From: Rhodobacteraceae bacterium UBA2776
GTDB taxonomy: Bacteria > Pseudomonadota > Alphaproteobacteria > Rhodobacterales > Rhodobacteraceae
Direction: 5' to 3'
DNA length: 12,814 bases
NCBI GenBank assembly: GCA_002352425.1
Contig: DEIK01000026.1
Location: 1-12,814, forward strand
The notes under the pieces are model-generated. The model was given only the letters and a program-made list of their open reading frames with translations, had not been told where the DNA came from and ran no database searches. This document shows, in pieces, positions 6,279 through 12,814 of the stretch. The number at the start of each line of letters is the position of its first letter. Within the stretch, counting starts at the first letter, position 1. A program made the position numbers and the translations under genes.

Positions 6279-7376
6279 ATGACAAAAACACTCACCATTC
6301 TGGGACTTGAAAGCAGCTGCGACGATACCGCGGCGGCCGTGGTGCGCCACACCCTTGGCCAGCCAGCCGAGATCCTATCCTCGGTGGTGATTGGCCAAAC
6401 CGATCTGCATGCCAGTTTCGGTGGCGTCGTTCCCGAAATCGCCGCCCGCGCCCATGCCGAAAAAATTGATGGTTGTGTTGAGGCGGCATTGGCGAATGCG
6501 GCTCTAACCCTGCCAGAAATGGACGCAATTGCCGTTACGGCCGGTCCTGGATTAATCGGCGGAGTGATGTCCGGGGTGATGTGCGCCAAAGGGTTATGCG
6601 CCGGATCCGGTCTGTCTTTGATCGGGGTTAATCACCTTGCGGGCCATGCCTTGACGCCTCGACTTACGGATGGCGTTGGGTTCCCGTATCTGATGCTTTT
6701 GGTGTCCGGTGGTCATTGCCAATTCCTTGTTGCAAATGCGGCGGACGACTTCACGCGGCTTGGCGGCACCATTGATGACGCACCCGGTGAAGCCTTTGAT
6801 AAAACTGCGAAATTACTGGGTTTACCGCAGCCCGGCGGCCCCGCAGTTGAAATCGAGGCGCAATCGGGCAATCCAAAACGCTTTGCCTTGCCGCGCCCGC
6901 TCCTTGATCGACCGGGCTGCGATATGTCTTTTTCGGGTCTAAAAACCGCACTACTGCGCAGCCGTGATGCGCTGGTGGCGGAACACGGAGGTCTGCGCCG
7001 CGCTGATCGTGCCGATCTTTGTGCTTCCTTCCAGTCAGCGGTCTCTGATGTTCTGGTTGAAAAAACACGCCGCGCTTTGCGTATGTATCTAGACCAAAAC
7101 CCAACCAAACCAACATTCGCCGTTGCCGGTGGCGTCGCCGCAAACCAACAACTTCGCGCTGCGTTAGAGACTGTTTGTGTTGAATTTGGTGTAGTATTTA
7201 CCGCCCCGCCGCTCAAACTTTGTACGGACAATGCCGCAATGATCGCATGGGCCGGGCTAGAGCGGTACAGGCAAGGCCATGTTGATGATTTCACACTGAC
7301 CGCCCGTCCGCGCTGGCCATTAGATGACAAAAGCCCCACGATGTTGGGATCAGGCAAAAAAGGAGCCAAAGCATGA
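6279..7376 (+). CDS. tsaD: tRNA N6-threonylcarbamoyladenosine synthase TsaD
   Basis: TsaD transfers threonylcarbamoyl from threonylcarbamoyl-AMP to A37 of ANN-decoding tRNAs, with TsaB and TsaE. The protein has 365 residues from ATG 6279, the start that fits the family opening (TILGLESSCDDTAAAVV, 7–22). Metal ligands are His119 and His123 (NHLAGH) and Asp317 (TDNAAMIAWAG). Phosphate- and substrate-loop motifs are VTAGPGLIGG (86–95), LVSGGH (141–146), GEAFDKTAK (170–178), SFSGLKTA (217–224) and VAGGVAAN (282–289). All key residues are present. The ribosome site is weak (CGGA). Its stop overlaps the gpsA start (ATGA), so the two are translationally coupled. Thr tRNAs such as the one at 2461 are among its substrates, though the proximity is probably chance. 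Confidence 0.96.
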   Translation: MTKTLTILGLESSCDDTAAAVVRHTLGQPAEILSSVVIGQTDLHASFGGVVPEIAARAHAEKIDGCVEAALANAALTLPEMDAIAVTAGPGLIGGVMSGVMCAKGLCAGSGLSLIGVNHLAGHALTPRLTDGVGFPYLMLLVSGGHCQFLVANAADDFTRLGGTIDDAPGEAFDKTAKLLGLPQPGGPAVEIEAQSGNPKRFALPRPLLDRPGCDMSFSGLKTALLRSRDALVAEHGGLRRADRADLCASFQSAVSDVLVEKTRRALRMYLDQNPTKPTFAVAGGVAANQQLRAALETVCVEFGVVFTAPPLKLCTDNAAMIAWAGLERYRQGHVDDFTLTARPRWPLDDKSPTMLGSGKKGAKA

Positions 7377-8338
7377 GTGTTTCTATCCTTGGCGCTGGCG
7401 CGTTTGGCACCGCATTGGCAATTTCACTGGCGCGCACGGGCCAGCCTGTGACATTGTGGGCGCGCGATCGTGACCATACCAGCGCCATGCAGCACACGCG
7501 CGAAAATACCAAACGGTTGGCCGGCCACCCCTTTCCCGCCACTTTGACGGTGTCTGACGACATTAATGCCGCCACCAATGCCCAAACCCTGCTGATTGCA
7601 ACGCCAATGCAAAAACTGGCCGATTTCACAACGGAACACGCAGATCGGTTAAGCGGAAAAACACTCGTTGCTTGTTGCAAGGGCATTGATCTTGCTACAA
7701 ATCGTGGGCCGATTGCAACTCTGGCCCATATTTGCGCTGGTTCGACCACGGCTATCCTGACTGGACCCAGTTTTGCCCACGATATTGCAAAAGGTCTGCC
7801 CACAGCCCTGACTTTGGCCTGTGCCGACGACAAGATAGGTGAACAGCTTCAAACCCAGCTTTCCACCGACAATCTGCGCCTGTATCGCACCACCGACACA
7901 ATCGGCGCTGAACTGGGTGGCGCGCTGAAAAACGTCATTGCGATTGCATGCGGGGCAACAATCGGCGCCGGATTAGGGGAAAGCGCAAGGGCGGCTGTGA
8001 TGACTCGCGGCTATGCCGAAATGCAGCGTTTGGCACAGGTGTTGGGCGCAAAACCGCAAACGCTCTCCGGTCTTTCGGGGTTTGGGGACCTTGCCCTGAC
8101 TTGCACCTCTGAACAATCGCGTAACTATTCCTTTGGTCTGTCATTGGGGCGAAATGAGCCGTTTGACCCAAACATCACGGTCGAGGGTGCTAAAACTGCT
8201 ATTGCAGTCTCTAACATGGCCAAAATGCACAATATCGACATGCCTCTGGCGTCGGCTGTGGCAGGCATATTGCTGCAAAAAATCACCGTATCCGAGGCCA
8301 TGGAGGCCTTATTGTCCCGCCCTCTTAAAAAGGAATAA
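7373..8338 (+). CDS. gpsA: Glycerol-3-phosphate dehydrogenase [NAD(P)+]
   Basis: GpsA reduces dihydroxyacetone phosphate to sn-glycerol 3-phosphate, the backbone for phospholipid synthesis, in the cytosol. The protein has 321 residues with the N-terminal Rossmann motif ILGAGAFGTALA (5–16), the LWARD cofactor segment (28–32), catalytic Lys103 (CCKGID) and Lys186 (LGGALKNV), LTGPSFA (129–135), LSGFGDL (234–240), the substrate-binding SRNYSFG (249–255) and VEGAKTA (270–276). It appears complete. AAGGAG 8 nt upstream of the ATG is a strong ribosome site, although the start also overlaps the tsaD stop. The next gene begins 3 nt after its stop. Confidence 0.96.
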   Translation: MSVSILGAGAFGTALAISLARTGQPVTLWARDRDHTSAMQHTRENTKRLAGHPFPATLTVSDDINAATNAQTLLIATPMQKLADFTTEHADRLSGKTLVACCKGIDLATNRGPIATLAHICAGSTTAILTGPSFAHDIAKGLPTALTLACADDKIGEQLQTQLSTDNLRLYRTTDTIGAELGGALKNVIAIACGATIGAGLGESARAAVMTRGYAEMQRLAQVLGAKPQTLSGLSGFGDLALTCTSEQSRNYSFGLSLGRNEPFDPNITVEGAKTAIAVSNMAKMHNIDMPLASAVAGILLQKITVSEAMEALLSRPLKKE

Positions 8339-8341
8339 AAC

Positions 8342-8614
8342 ATGCGTATCGCTCTTATCGCTATCGACAAACCAAACGCCCAATCGCTGCGCCTAGATAA
8401 TCGAGCGGCGCATCTTGCCTATGTCGCGGACACTGGCGTTGTGGAACTGGCAGGCCCCTTTTTGGACGGAGATGGCAATATGACGGGTTCATTGCTGGTC
8501 CTGGTGCTCGACAATATGTCTGACGCCGAAAACTGGGCCGCAAATGAACCCTACGCCAAAGCCGGGCTGTTTGAATCGGTGAGTTTGCGTGAGTGGAAAA
8601 AGGTAATCGGCTGA
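8342..8614 (+). CDS. YciI family protein
   Basis: A 90-residue YciI-like (YCII-related) ferredoxin-fold protein. Visible marks are Arg21 and His24 (RAAHLAYV), Asp30, the AGPF turn (37–40), a central strand GSLLVLVLD, and the NEPYAKAGLFESVSLREW end (68–84), which matches the family's DPf…agl…v.i.pw pattern. The His/Asp pair is the presumed active site, but no reaction is established for most members. AAGGA lies 7 nt before the ATG. It is tightly packed with gpsA (3-nt gap) and its stop overlaps the start of the EVE gene, so it belongs to the tsaD operon. Confidence 0.85.
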   Translation: MRIALIAIDKPNAQSLRLDNRAAHLAYVADTGVVELAGPFLDGDGNMTGSLLVLVLDNMSDAENWAANEPYAKAGLFESVSLREWKKVIG

Positions 8615-9033
8615 TGGCATATTGGTTGTTCAAATCAGAAGCGTCGACCTGGAGCTGGGAAGATCAGCTGGCCAAAGGGGATGTTGGCGAAGAATGGGAC
8701 GGGGTGCGCAACTATCAGGCCCGCAATTTTATGCGCGCAATGGAGATCGGTGATCTTGGGTTTTTTTACCATTCGCAAAAAGAAAAATCTATTGTTGGGA
8801 TTGTCAAAATTTGTGCCACAGCCCACCCCGATAGCACCAGTGATGACGCCCGCTGGGAATGTGTGGACATCAAAGCGTTTAAATCGCTGACCATGCCCGT
8901 TACCCTGCAAATGTGTAAAGAAGATCCGCGCCTAACCGATATGGTTCTTGTCAATAATTCCCGCTTGTCAGTGCAGCCGGTCACGCCAGCCGAATGGGCC
9001 ATTGTTTGTGAATTGGGCGGCGTCAAAGCCTAA
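8614..9033 (+). CDS. EVE-domain (Thyn1-like) protein
   Basis: A 139-residue stand-alone EVE domain, a PUA-like fold related to human THYN1 that binds modified bases in nucleic acid. Family marks are MAYWLFKSEAS (1–11), WDGVRNYQARNFMRAM (28–43), IGDLGFFYHSQKEKSIVGIV (45–64), and VDIKAF with PVTL in the second half. ATG 8614 overlaps the YciI stop (TGATG) and the family start MAYWLFKSE confirms it; AAGG lies about 10 nt upstream inside the YciI gene. It closes the tsaD–gpsA–yciI run. Its natural ligand in bacteria is not settled. Some EVE proteins sit with restriction systems, but here the partners are housekeeping genes. Confidence 0.92.
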   Translation: MAYWLFKSEASTWSWEDQLAKGDVGEEWDGVRNYQARNFMRAMEIGDLGFFYHSQKEKSIVGIVKICATAHPDSTSDDARWECVDIKAFKSLTMPVTLQMCKEDPRLTDMVLVNNSRLSVQPVTPAEWAIVCELGGVKA

Positions 9034-9050
9034 GCGTTGATACAGAATGT

Positions 9051-9086
9051 TTGCCATGCTTCAATATTCATGTATCATAATATATT
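9051..9086 (+). promoter_or_regulatory. Possible promoter for the DUF302 gene
   Basis: The 82-bp gap after the EVE gene is unusually AT-rich. TTGCCA (9051) is followed after 16 nt by TATCAT (9073), with TATATT (9081) as an alternative -10. Several choices fit, so the exact boxes are uncertain. Confidence 0.3.
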
Positions 9087-9115
9087 ACGGCGACACATAA
9101 TTCTGGAGAGTTAGC

Positions 9116-9703
9116 ATGGTTTTCATCCGCAACATTTTGGCCATCTTGGGCGTAATCGCAGTGGGCGTGGCCGTCTGGGTTGGGCCGTCGCTGTATAAAT
9201 ACAAGGTCGCATTCGATGGCTTTGATGACAAAGCGTTTGGCACCTACAAGGGCATGATGGACCGGCTGACCGAAACGGGCAACGGGGCTGCGGCAACTGT
9301 TTGGAGCGCGAAGGTCGCCGAAGGGCTGACCTTTGAAGAGGTTGATGAATCCATCAAACAAGTGGCCATCGATCGCAACATCCGAGGCGTTGGGGAATTG
9401 CCGCTGGGCGATCAAGTGGCGGCGATGAATGGTGCGCCGTGGCGCAAGTTGAACATCTATCTTTATTGTAATCCGCTGACAGCCGCGAAGATGATCGAAC
9501 ATGACTTGGCCTATGCCGCCTATTTGCCCTGCCGTGTCTCATTGGTCGAAGACGAGACGGGCCAGCTGTGGATTTACACGCTTGATATGGACATGATGAT
9601 TTATGGTGGGAAAACCTTGCCGCCCGAGCTGCTGAAAGAAGCGCTCGAGGTTAAAGACATCATGCAAGACATTCTTGCACGCGCGTCCGAAGGCGATTTT
9701 TAA
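9116..9703 (+). CDS. Membrane-anchored DUF302 domain protein
   Basis: The protein has 195 residues from ATG 9116 with TGGAGAG 5 nt upstream. Residues 4–24 form one hydrophobic helix (IRNILAILGVIAVGVAVWVG), a likely uncleaved anchor or signal. Residues 80–170 carry the DUF302 pattern: LNIYLYCNPLTAAKMIEHD (112–130), YLPCRVSLVED (136–146), GQLWIYTLDMDMMIYGG (149–165). The end is helical and acidic. DUF302 has no agreed function; it is often found in the periplasm or near respiratory and metal-related genes, but nothing here shows a ligand. It likely has its own promoter and faces the DUF2853 gene across a structured intergenic region. Confidence 0.8.
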   Translation: MVFIRNILAILGVIAVGVAVWVGPSLYKYKVAFDGFDDKAFGTYKGMMDRLTETGNGAAATVWSAKVAEGLTFEEVDESIKQVAIDRNIRGVGELPLGDQVAAMNGAPWRKLNIYLYCNPLTAAKMIEHDLAYAAYLPCRVSLVEDETGQLWIYTLDMDMMIYGGKTLPPELLKEALEVKDIMQDILARASEGDF

Positions 9704-9728
9704 CCGACGCGATTAATTTAAAAAATTT

Positions 9729-9765
9729 AAAAAAATTGGAGGGCCCCGACCCCCCGGAACCCTCC
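9729..9765 (-). terminator. Minus-strand terminator without an assigned gene
   Basis: GGAGGG (9738–9743) and CCCTCC (9760–9765) form a 6-bp stem with a 16-nt GC-rich loop. On the minus strand the stem is followed by AA and seven Ts, then a second T-run. On the plus strand no T-run follows, so it acts on minus-strand RNA. The DUF2853 gene already has a better terminator upstream of it. Confidence 0.55.
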
Positions 9766-9870
9766 ATCACCCCACGTGCTCCCATAGTAGCACCACACGT
9801 GAATATAAACAGGTTCCGACCGTCCTGGCCCGATAAGATGACATTAGGGCAGTGAGTGATTCCAAGCAAA
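9738..9870 (-). ncRNA. Candidate small RNA
   Basis: Between two terminators lies about 130 bp with nested inverted repeats: CGGAACC (9755–9761) with GGTTCCG (9812–9818), GTGCT (9776–9780) with AGCAC (9789–9793), and two CACGTG palindromes (9773–9778 and 9796–9801). Together with the orphan minus-strand terminator at 9729–9765 this suggests a small structured transcript. I see no convincing promoter, and no known RNA family is recognised. The 5' limit is a guess. Confidence 0.3.
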
Positions 9871-9923
9871 TTGCAAGTGCTGACAAAAAAGCTCAAATTT
9901 TGAACATCTCGATTGCACCATCA

Positions 9924-9952
9924 AAAACGCCCGCCAAAAGGACGGGCGTTTT
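9924..9952 (-). terminator. Bidirectional terminator between DUF302 and DUF2853
   Basis: AAAACGCCCG (9924–9933) and CGGGCGTTTT (9943–9952) form a perfect 10-bp stem with a 9-nt loop. T-runs follow on both strands, five Ts on the minus strand. It lies about 20 nt after the DUF2853 stop and would end that transcript, and also any plus-strand readthrough. Confidence 0.85.
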
Positions 9953-9973
9953 CATATAAATCGTATCTGGAAA

Positions 9974-10315
9974 TTAGCCGTAAACGGATTCTTTGCCGAA
10001 GTGTTTAGTCAGCATATAATAAACAACAGCGCGGTATTTATTACGCTCGGATTTGCCATATGTTTCCAGAGCAGCGTTGATGGCATCCATCAATTGCGGG
10101 CCATCGGCGAGGCCCAGCTTTTTGATCAGGAAATTGTTTTTCACTGTCTCAAGCTCGGCGGGTTGCGATGCGGCAACGGTTGAGGCATCGGCGTTGTAAA
10201 TGGCAGGGCCACAGCCGATCGTTACTTTTGTCAACAGATCCATGTCAGGTGACATGCCACATTTGTTTTTCAGATCATCCGCATACTTTGCGATCAGGTC
10301 ATCTCTTTTACCCAT
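9974..10315 (-). CDS. DUF2853 family protein
   Basis: A 113-residue small cytosolic protein of the DUF2853 family, with no known reaction. It opens MGKRDDLIAKYADDLKNKCG, has a middle segment VTIGCGPAIYNADASTVA (32–49), and ends with ETVKNNFLIKKLGL and NKYRAVVYYMLTKHFGKESVYG. It looks mostly helical, with no signal peptide or membrane helix. ATG 10315 has GGGAG 7 nt upstream, a strong site. It is monocistronic: its leader carries two hairpins and a possible -10 box (TATAGT), and it ends at the terminator at 9924–9952. It has the same orientation as ahcY but is separated from it by an ahcY terminator. Confidence 0.82.
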   Translation of the reverse strand: MGKRDDLIAKYADDLKNKCGMSPDMDLLTKVTIGCGPAIYNADASTVAASQPAELETVKNNFLIKKLGLADGPQLMDAINAALETYGKSERNKYRAVVYYMLTKHFGKESVYG

Positions 10316-10338
10316 AGGTTTACTCCCACCAAAATTAC

Positions 10339-10376
10339 CGAAGCATTGCTTCGCTTTAAGTAGCCCAACATGGGCT
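10339..10376 (-). promoter_or_regulatory. Two-hairpin leader of the DUF2853 gene
   Basis: CGAAGC-ATT-GCTTCG (10339–10353) and AGCCCA-ACA-TGGGCT (10362–10376) are perfect 6-bp stems with 3-nt loops, in series before the ribosome site. A -10-like TATAGT (minus strand, about 10388–10393) sits just upstream of them. They may stabilise the mRNA or modulate translation. Confidence 0.4.
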
Positions 10377-10458
10377 AATGGCGGTAAACTATAGCTAATT
10401 GTGCCAAAAACAAAGAAATTTTCTTATGCTGACAATTCTTTGCCACCCTAAAACAAGA

Positions 10459-10487
10459 CTGCCGCCCGGCAATATGCAAGGCGGCAG
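10459..10487 (-). terminator. ahcY terminator
   Basis: CTGCCGCC (10459–10466) and GGCGGCAG (10480–10487) make a perfect 8-bp stem with a 13-nt loop. On the minus strand it is followed by TCTTGTTTTAG. It lies about 35 nt beyond the ahcY stop. Confidence 0.6.
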
Positions 10488-10522
10488 CTTTGATCAGGTT
10501 TTCAACTAACGTTTACAAGATG

Positions 10523-11917
10523 TTAGTAGCGGTAGTGCTCTGGTTTGAAGGGGCCGTCGACTGACACGCCAATATAATCGGCCTGCTCTTTGTCCAACTT
10601 AGACAGTTTCACGCCAATCCGATCCAGATGCAGACGCGCAACTTTCTCATCCAGATGTTTGGGCAGGATGTAAACGTCGTTCTTATACTCATCGCCTTTG
10701 GTCCAAAGTTCGATCTGTGCCAACGTCTGGTTGGTAAATGACGCCGACATCACAAAGCTTGGGTGGCCCGTCGCATTGCCAAGATTCAACAAACGACCCT
10801 CGGACAGCAAAATCAGCCGCGCGCCCGAAGGCATTTCGATCATATCCACTTGGTCCTTGATGTTGGTCCATTTGTGGTTCTTCAGGCTGGCAACCTGAAT
10901 TTCATTGTCAAAGTGGCCAATGTTACCAACAATCGCCATGTCCTTCATTTCGCGCATATGCTCGATACGAATCACATCTTTGTTGCCGGTTGTGGTGATG
11001 AAAATGTCGGCGCTATTGACCACATCTTCCAAAATGACCACCTCAAAACCGTCCATCGCAGCCTGCAATGCACAGATCGGGTCAACTTCGGTCACCTTGA
11101 CGCGGGCACCGGCGCCGGACAATGACGCAGCCGAACCTTTGCCAACATCGCCATAGCCACAAACCACGGCGACCTTACCGGCCATCATGGTGTCGGTGGC
11201 GCGGCGGATACCGTCGACCAGCGATTCTTTACAGCCGTATTTATTGTCGAATTTCGACTTGGTCACAGAATCATTCACGTTGATCGCAGGGAATGGCAGC
11301 TGGCCCTGTTTCACCAATTCATACAGACGGTGAACGCCGGTTGTTGTTTCTTCGGAAACGCCTTGGATCGCGTCACGTTGCGCGGCAAACCAACCGGGGC
11401 TAGAGGCCAGACGTTTTTTGATCTGTGCGTAGATGGCTGTCTCTTCTTCGGACTGTGGGTTTTCCAGAAGTTCCATTTCACCAGCTTCGGCGCGTGCACC
11501 CAGCAGGATGTAAAGCGTCGCATCGCCACCATCATCCAAGATCAGGTTACATGTGCCCTCTTTAAACAAGAAGATACGGTCCTGATAATCCCAATGCTCT
11601 TCCAGCGATTGACCTTTGATGGCGAATACCGGAATGTCAGCATCAGCGATCACGGCTGCGGCGTGGTCTTGGGTTGAGAAAATGTTACACGATGCCCAAC
11701 GCACTTCGGCGCCCAGCGCAACCAGTGTTTCAATCAGACATGCGGTTTGAATGGTCATGTGCAGGCTGCCAGCAATCCGCGCACCTTTCAACGGCTGGCT
11801 ATCGCCATATTCCGCACGTAGCGCCATCAGGCCCGGCATTTCGGTTTCAGCGATGTCCAGTTCTTTGCGGCCATAAGCGGCCAGCGCGATGTCTTTTACG
11901 ATATAATCAGTTGCCAT
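10523..11917 (-). CDS. ahcY: Adenosylhomocysteinase (SAH hydrolase)
   Basis: AhcY splits S-adenosylhomocysteine to homocysteine and adenosine using bound NAD, relieving product inhibition of methyltransferases and feeding the methionine cycle. The cytosolic enzyme has 464 residues. Marks: substrate-site HMTIQTA (53–59), Asp129 in LDDGGD, EETTTGVHRLYE (189–200), catalytic Lys220 and Asp224 (VTKSKFDN), NAD loop GYGDVGKG (254–261), NIGHFDNEI, GRLLNLGNATGHPSFVMS and the C-terminal KPEHYRY. It carries the 40-residue insert (about 138–172) typical of long bacterial forms. The ATG at 11917 has AGGA about 10 nt upstream. It diverges from the HD-hydrolase gene. I see no recognisable SAH riboswitch upstream. 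Confidence 0.97.
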   Translation of the reverse strand: MATDYIVKDIALAAYGRKELDIAETEMPGLMALRAEYGDSQPLKGARIAGSLHMTIQTACLIETLVALGAEVRWASCNIFSTQDHAAAVIADADIPVFAIKGQSLEEHWDYQDRIFLFKEGTCNLILDDGGDATLYILLGARAEAGEMELLENPQSEEETAIYAQIKKRLASSPGWFAAQRDAIQGVSEETTTGVHRLYELVKQGQLPFPAINVNDSVTKSKFDNKYGCKESLVDGIRRATDTMMAGKVAVVCGYGDVGKGSAASLSGAGARVKVTEVDPICALQAAMDGFEVVILEDVVNSADIFITTTGNKDVIRIEHMREMKDMAIVGNIGHFDNEIQVASLKNHKWTNIKDQVDMIEMPSGARLILLSEGRLLNLGNATGHPSFVMSASFTNQTLAQIELWTKGDEYKNDVYILPKHLDEKVARLHLDRIGVKLSKLDKEQADYIGVSVDGPFKPEHYRY

Positions 11918-11971
11918 TGGGCTATTTCCTAACGCTATTTATATGCTTCTTAGGGCAGATAGCACTGGTGA

Positions 11972-12000
11972 TTAACAAGAGCAACTTATGAACCCGTCAA
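11972..12000 (-). promoter_or_regulatory. Possible ahcY promoter
   Basis: On the minus strand TTGACG (12000–11995), a near-consensus -35, is followed after 17 nt by TGTTAA (11977–11972), a poor -10. TTGCTC/TATCTG a little downstream is an alternative pair. The leader to the ATG would be about 50 nt. Confidence 0.3.
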
Positions 12001-12007
12001 CGGCCAA

Positions 12008-12033
12008 GACCTGTTAGAAAATAGAGACAGGTC
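12008..12033. repeat. Inverted repeat in ahcY/HD-hydrolase divergent gap
   Basis: GACCTGT (12008–12014) and ACAGGTC (12027–12033) are a perfect 7-bp inverted repeat with a 12-nt A-rich centre, just upstream of the candidate ahcY -35 box. It could be an operator for a dimeric regulator or a weak terminator stem. Confidence 0.35.
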
Positions 12034-12144
12034 GCCAAAGCCCCAAACCAAACCCCAGGCCGCAAAATTTGCCCATGACTATGGCGCAGAAATGCGGCAA
12101 TATCCGCGCATACCCGCCACCGACCAAATCAAGGACTCCCCGAC

Positions 12145-12738
12145 ATGCCCCCCCAACCCCGCGCATGGCAACGCATGCTATCAGGCCGCAGGCTTGATTT
12201 GCTGGACCCAACCCCGATGGATATCGAGATCGAAGACATCGCCCACGGCCTTGCCTTCGTTGCGCGCTGGAATGGGCAAACCATCGGCGATTATGCTTAT
12301 TCGGTGGCGGAACACTCCCTGCTGGTGGAACAGATTTATGCTCTAATCCAGCCCAAAGCGCCGATAAAATGGCGTCTGGCCGCGCTATTGCACGACGCGC
12401 CGGAATATGTGATTGGCGATATGATTTCACCGGTCAAGGCCGCCGTTGGACCCAATTACGGCGAATTGGATGACCGCCTGACTGCCGCCATTCACATCCG
12501 GTTTGGCCTGCCAGCCGGCCTTCCTGTTGCGGTAAAAAAGCAGATCAAAACCGCCGACAAAATCAGCGCCTGGCTGGAGGCGACCCAAATCGCCGGCTTT
12601 ACTGTGGCCGAGGCGGACAAACTGTTCGGCAAACCCGCCCCCGATATCATCAAAGGCCTGCGCATCCATTTGCGCGCCCCTTTGGCCGTGCGTCAGGATT
12701 TCACCGCGCGCCACAATGAATTGCTAAACCAGATTTGA
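12145..12738 (+). CDS. HD-domain phosphohydrolase (YfbR-like)
   Basis: The protein has 197 residues from ATG 12145, with AAGGA 9 nt upstream. It is a metal-dependent HD-superfamily hydrolase close to YfbR-type 5'-nucleotidases (COG1896-like). Visible metal and catalytic residues: His57 (YSVAEHSLLV), His83-Asp84 (ALLHDAPEYVIGDM), Glu87, Asp92, and Asp138 (KTADKISAW). The motif SPVKAAV follows the HD pair as in YfbR relatives. The family removes phosphate from deoxynucleoside monophosphates, but the substrate here is not shown. The N-terminal 25 residues (RAWQRMLSGRRLDLLDPTP) are typical of the alphaproteobacterial branch. It stands alone, divergent from ahcY by 227 bp, and is followed by the IS-like end at the window edge. 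Confidence 0.85.
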   Translation: MPPQPRAWQRMLSGRRLDLLDPTPMDIEIEDIAHGLAFVARWNGQTIGDYAYSVAEHSLLVEQIYALIQPKAPIKWRLAALLHDAPEYVIGDMISPVKAAVGPNYGELDDRLTAAIHIRFGLPAGLPVAVKKQIKTADKISAWLEATQIAGFTVAEADKLFGKPAPDIIKGLRIHLRAPLAVRQDFTARHNELLNQI

Positions 12739-12791
12739 TTGCAGGCCTTCGCACACTTGGCGGCCATTTCATACAAAACGTACAAAATAGG

Positions 12792-12814
12792 GGCTTTGTT
12801 GCATAGAGCAAGTT
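12792..12814 (+). mobile_element. Possible IS903-type (IS5 family) terminal repeat, cut by window end
   Basis: GGCTTTGTTGCATAGAGC (12792–12809) matches 15 of 18 bases of the IS903 terminal inverted repeat as I remember it (GGCTTTGTTGAATAAATC). No transposase is visible because the window ends 5 nt later. If right, an IS starts here about 50 bp after the HD-hydrolase stop. Confidence 0.5.

Noticed and set aside
6713..7369. Minus-strand open frame (218 residues) opposite tsaD
   Set aside because: The tsaD frame has all active-site motifs; the antisense frame is Ser/Arg/Ala-rich and without recognisable domains.
9663..9679. Hairpin TGCAAG/CTTGCA at the end of the DUF302 gene
   Set aside because: It is inside coding sequence with no T-run after it, and a short stem like this can arise from codons by chance.
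9660..9896. Minus-strand open frame of 78 residues across the intergenic region
   Set aside because: It runs through the candidate terminator, its T-tracts and hairpins, has no clear ribosome site and no protein-like composition; an RNA reading is more plausible.
11918..12007. SAH or SAM riboswitch upstream of ahcY
   Set aside because: The leader is under 100 nt and I could not lay out any known SAH/SAM aptamer fold in it; only an inverted repeat and weak promoter boxes are visible.
12766..12790. Direct repeat TACAAAA–TACAAAA near the right end as an iteron or array
   Set aside because: Only two copies of a short A-rich word are present, too little to support an origin or array.

Overview
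The window looks like chromosomal DNA of an alphaproteobacterium, most likely a Rhodobacterales (Roseobacter-group) member. The reasons are the hemD–mic60–hemY cluster, divergent from a tsaD–gpsA operon, and the proteins' resemblance to that group. Genus and species cannot be fixed from sequence alone.

Left part (1–2700) is a scar of mobile DNA. An IS66-family element (31–2236) has clear 24-bp terminal inverted repeats. It carries tnpA and one long ORF in which the first half of TnpB runs in frame into TnpC, apparently an internal deletion. The element abuts the 3' end of a broken serine-recombinase gene, which has a TGA where the family has Trp and reads into the antisense of an intact tRNA-Thr(CGT). 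Between that tRNA and hemY lies a second tRNA-Thr-like 5' half with no 3' half. I read this as a decayed integrative element at a tRNA-Thr locus, later invaded by IS66.

Middle (2701–6167, minus strand): hemD (uroporphyrinogen-III synthase), mic60 (membrane-anchored coiled-coil mitofilin homologue) and hemY (two-TM TPR protein with a C-terminal four-Cys ribbon) form one transcription direction. Divergent from it (6279–9033, plus strand) is a tightly packed run: tsaD (tRNA t6A synthesis), gpsA (glycerol-3-phosphate dehydrogenase), a YciI-like protein and an EVE-domain protein. Stop/start overlaps and a 3-nt gap suggest translational coupling.

Right part (9116–12814): a membrane-anchored DUF302 protein; a structured 270-bp intergenic region with a strong bidirectional terminator and a second minus-strand terminator that no gene accounts for (possible small RNA); a small DUF2853 protein with a two-hairpin leader; ahcY (S-adenosylhomocysteine hydrolase); and a divergent HD-domain phosphohydrolase. 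The last bases resemble an IS903-type (IS5 family) terminal inverted repeat, so another IS probably begins at the right edge.

I see no defence system, CRISPR array or clearly new multi-gene system. The most unusual items are the TnpB–TnpC fusion, the decayed recombinase/tRNA-Thr junction and the possible small RNA near 9730–9870.
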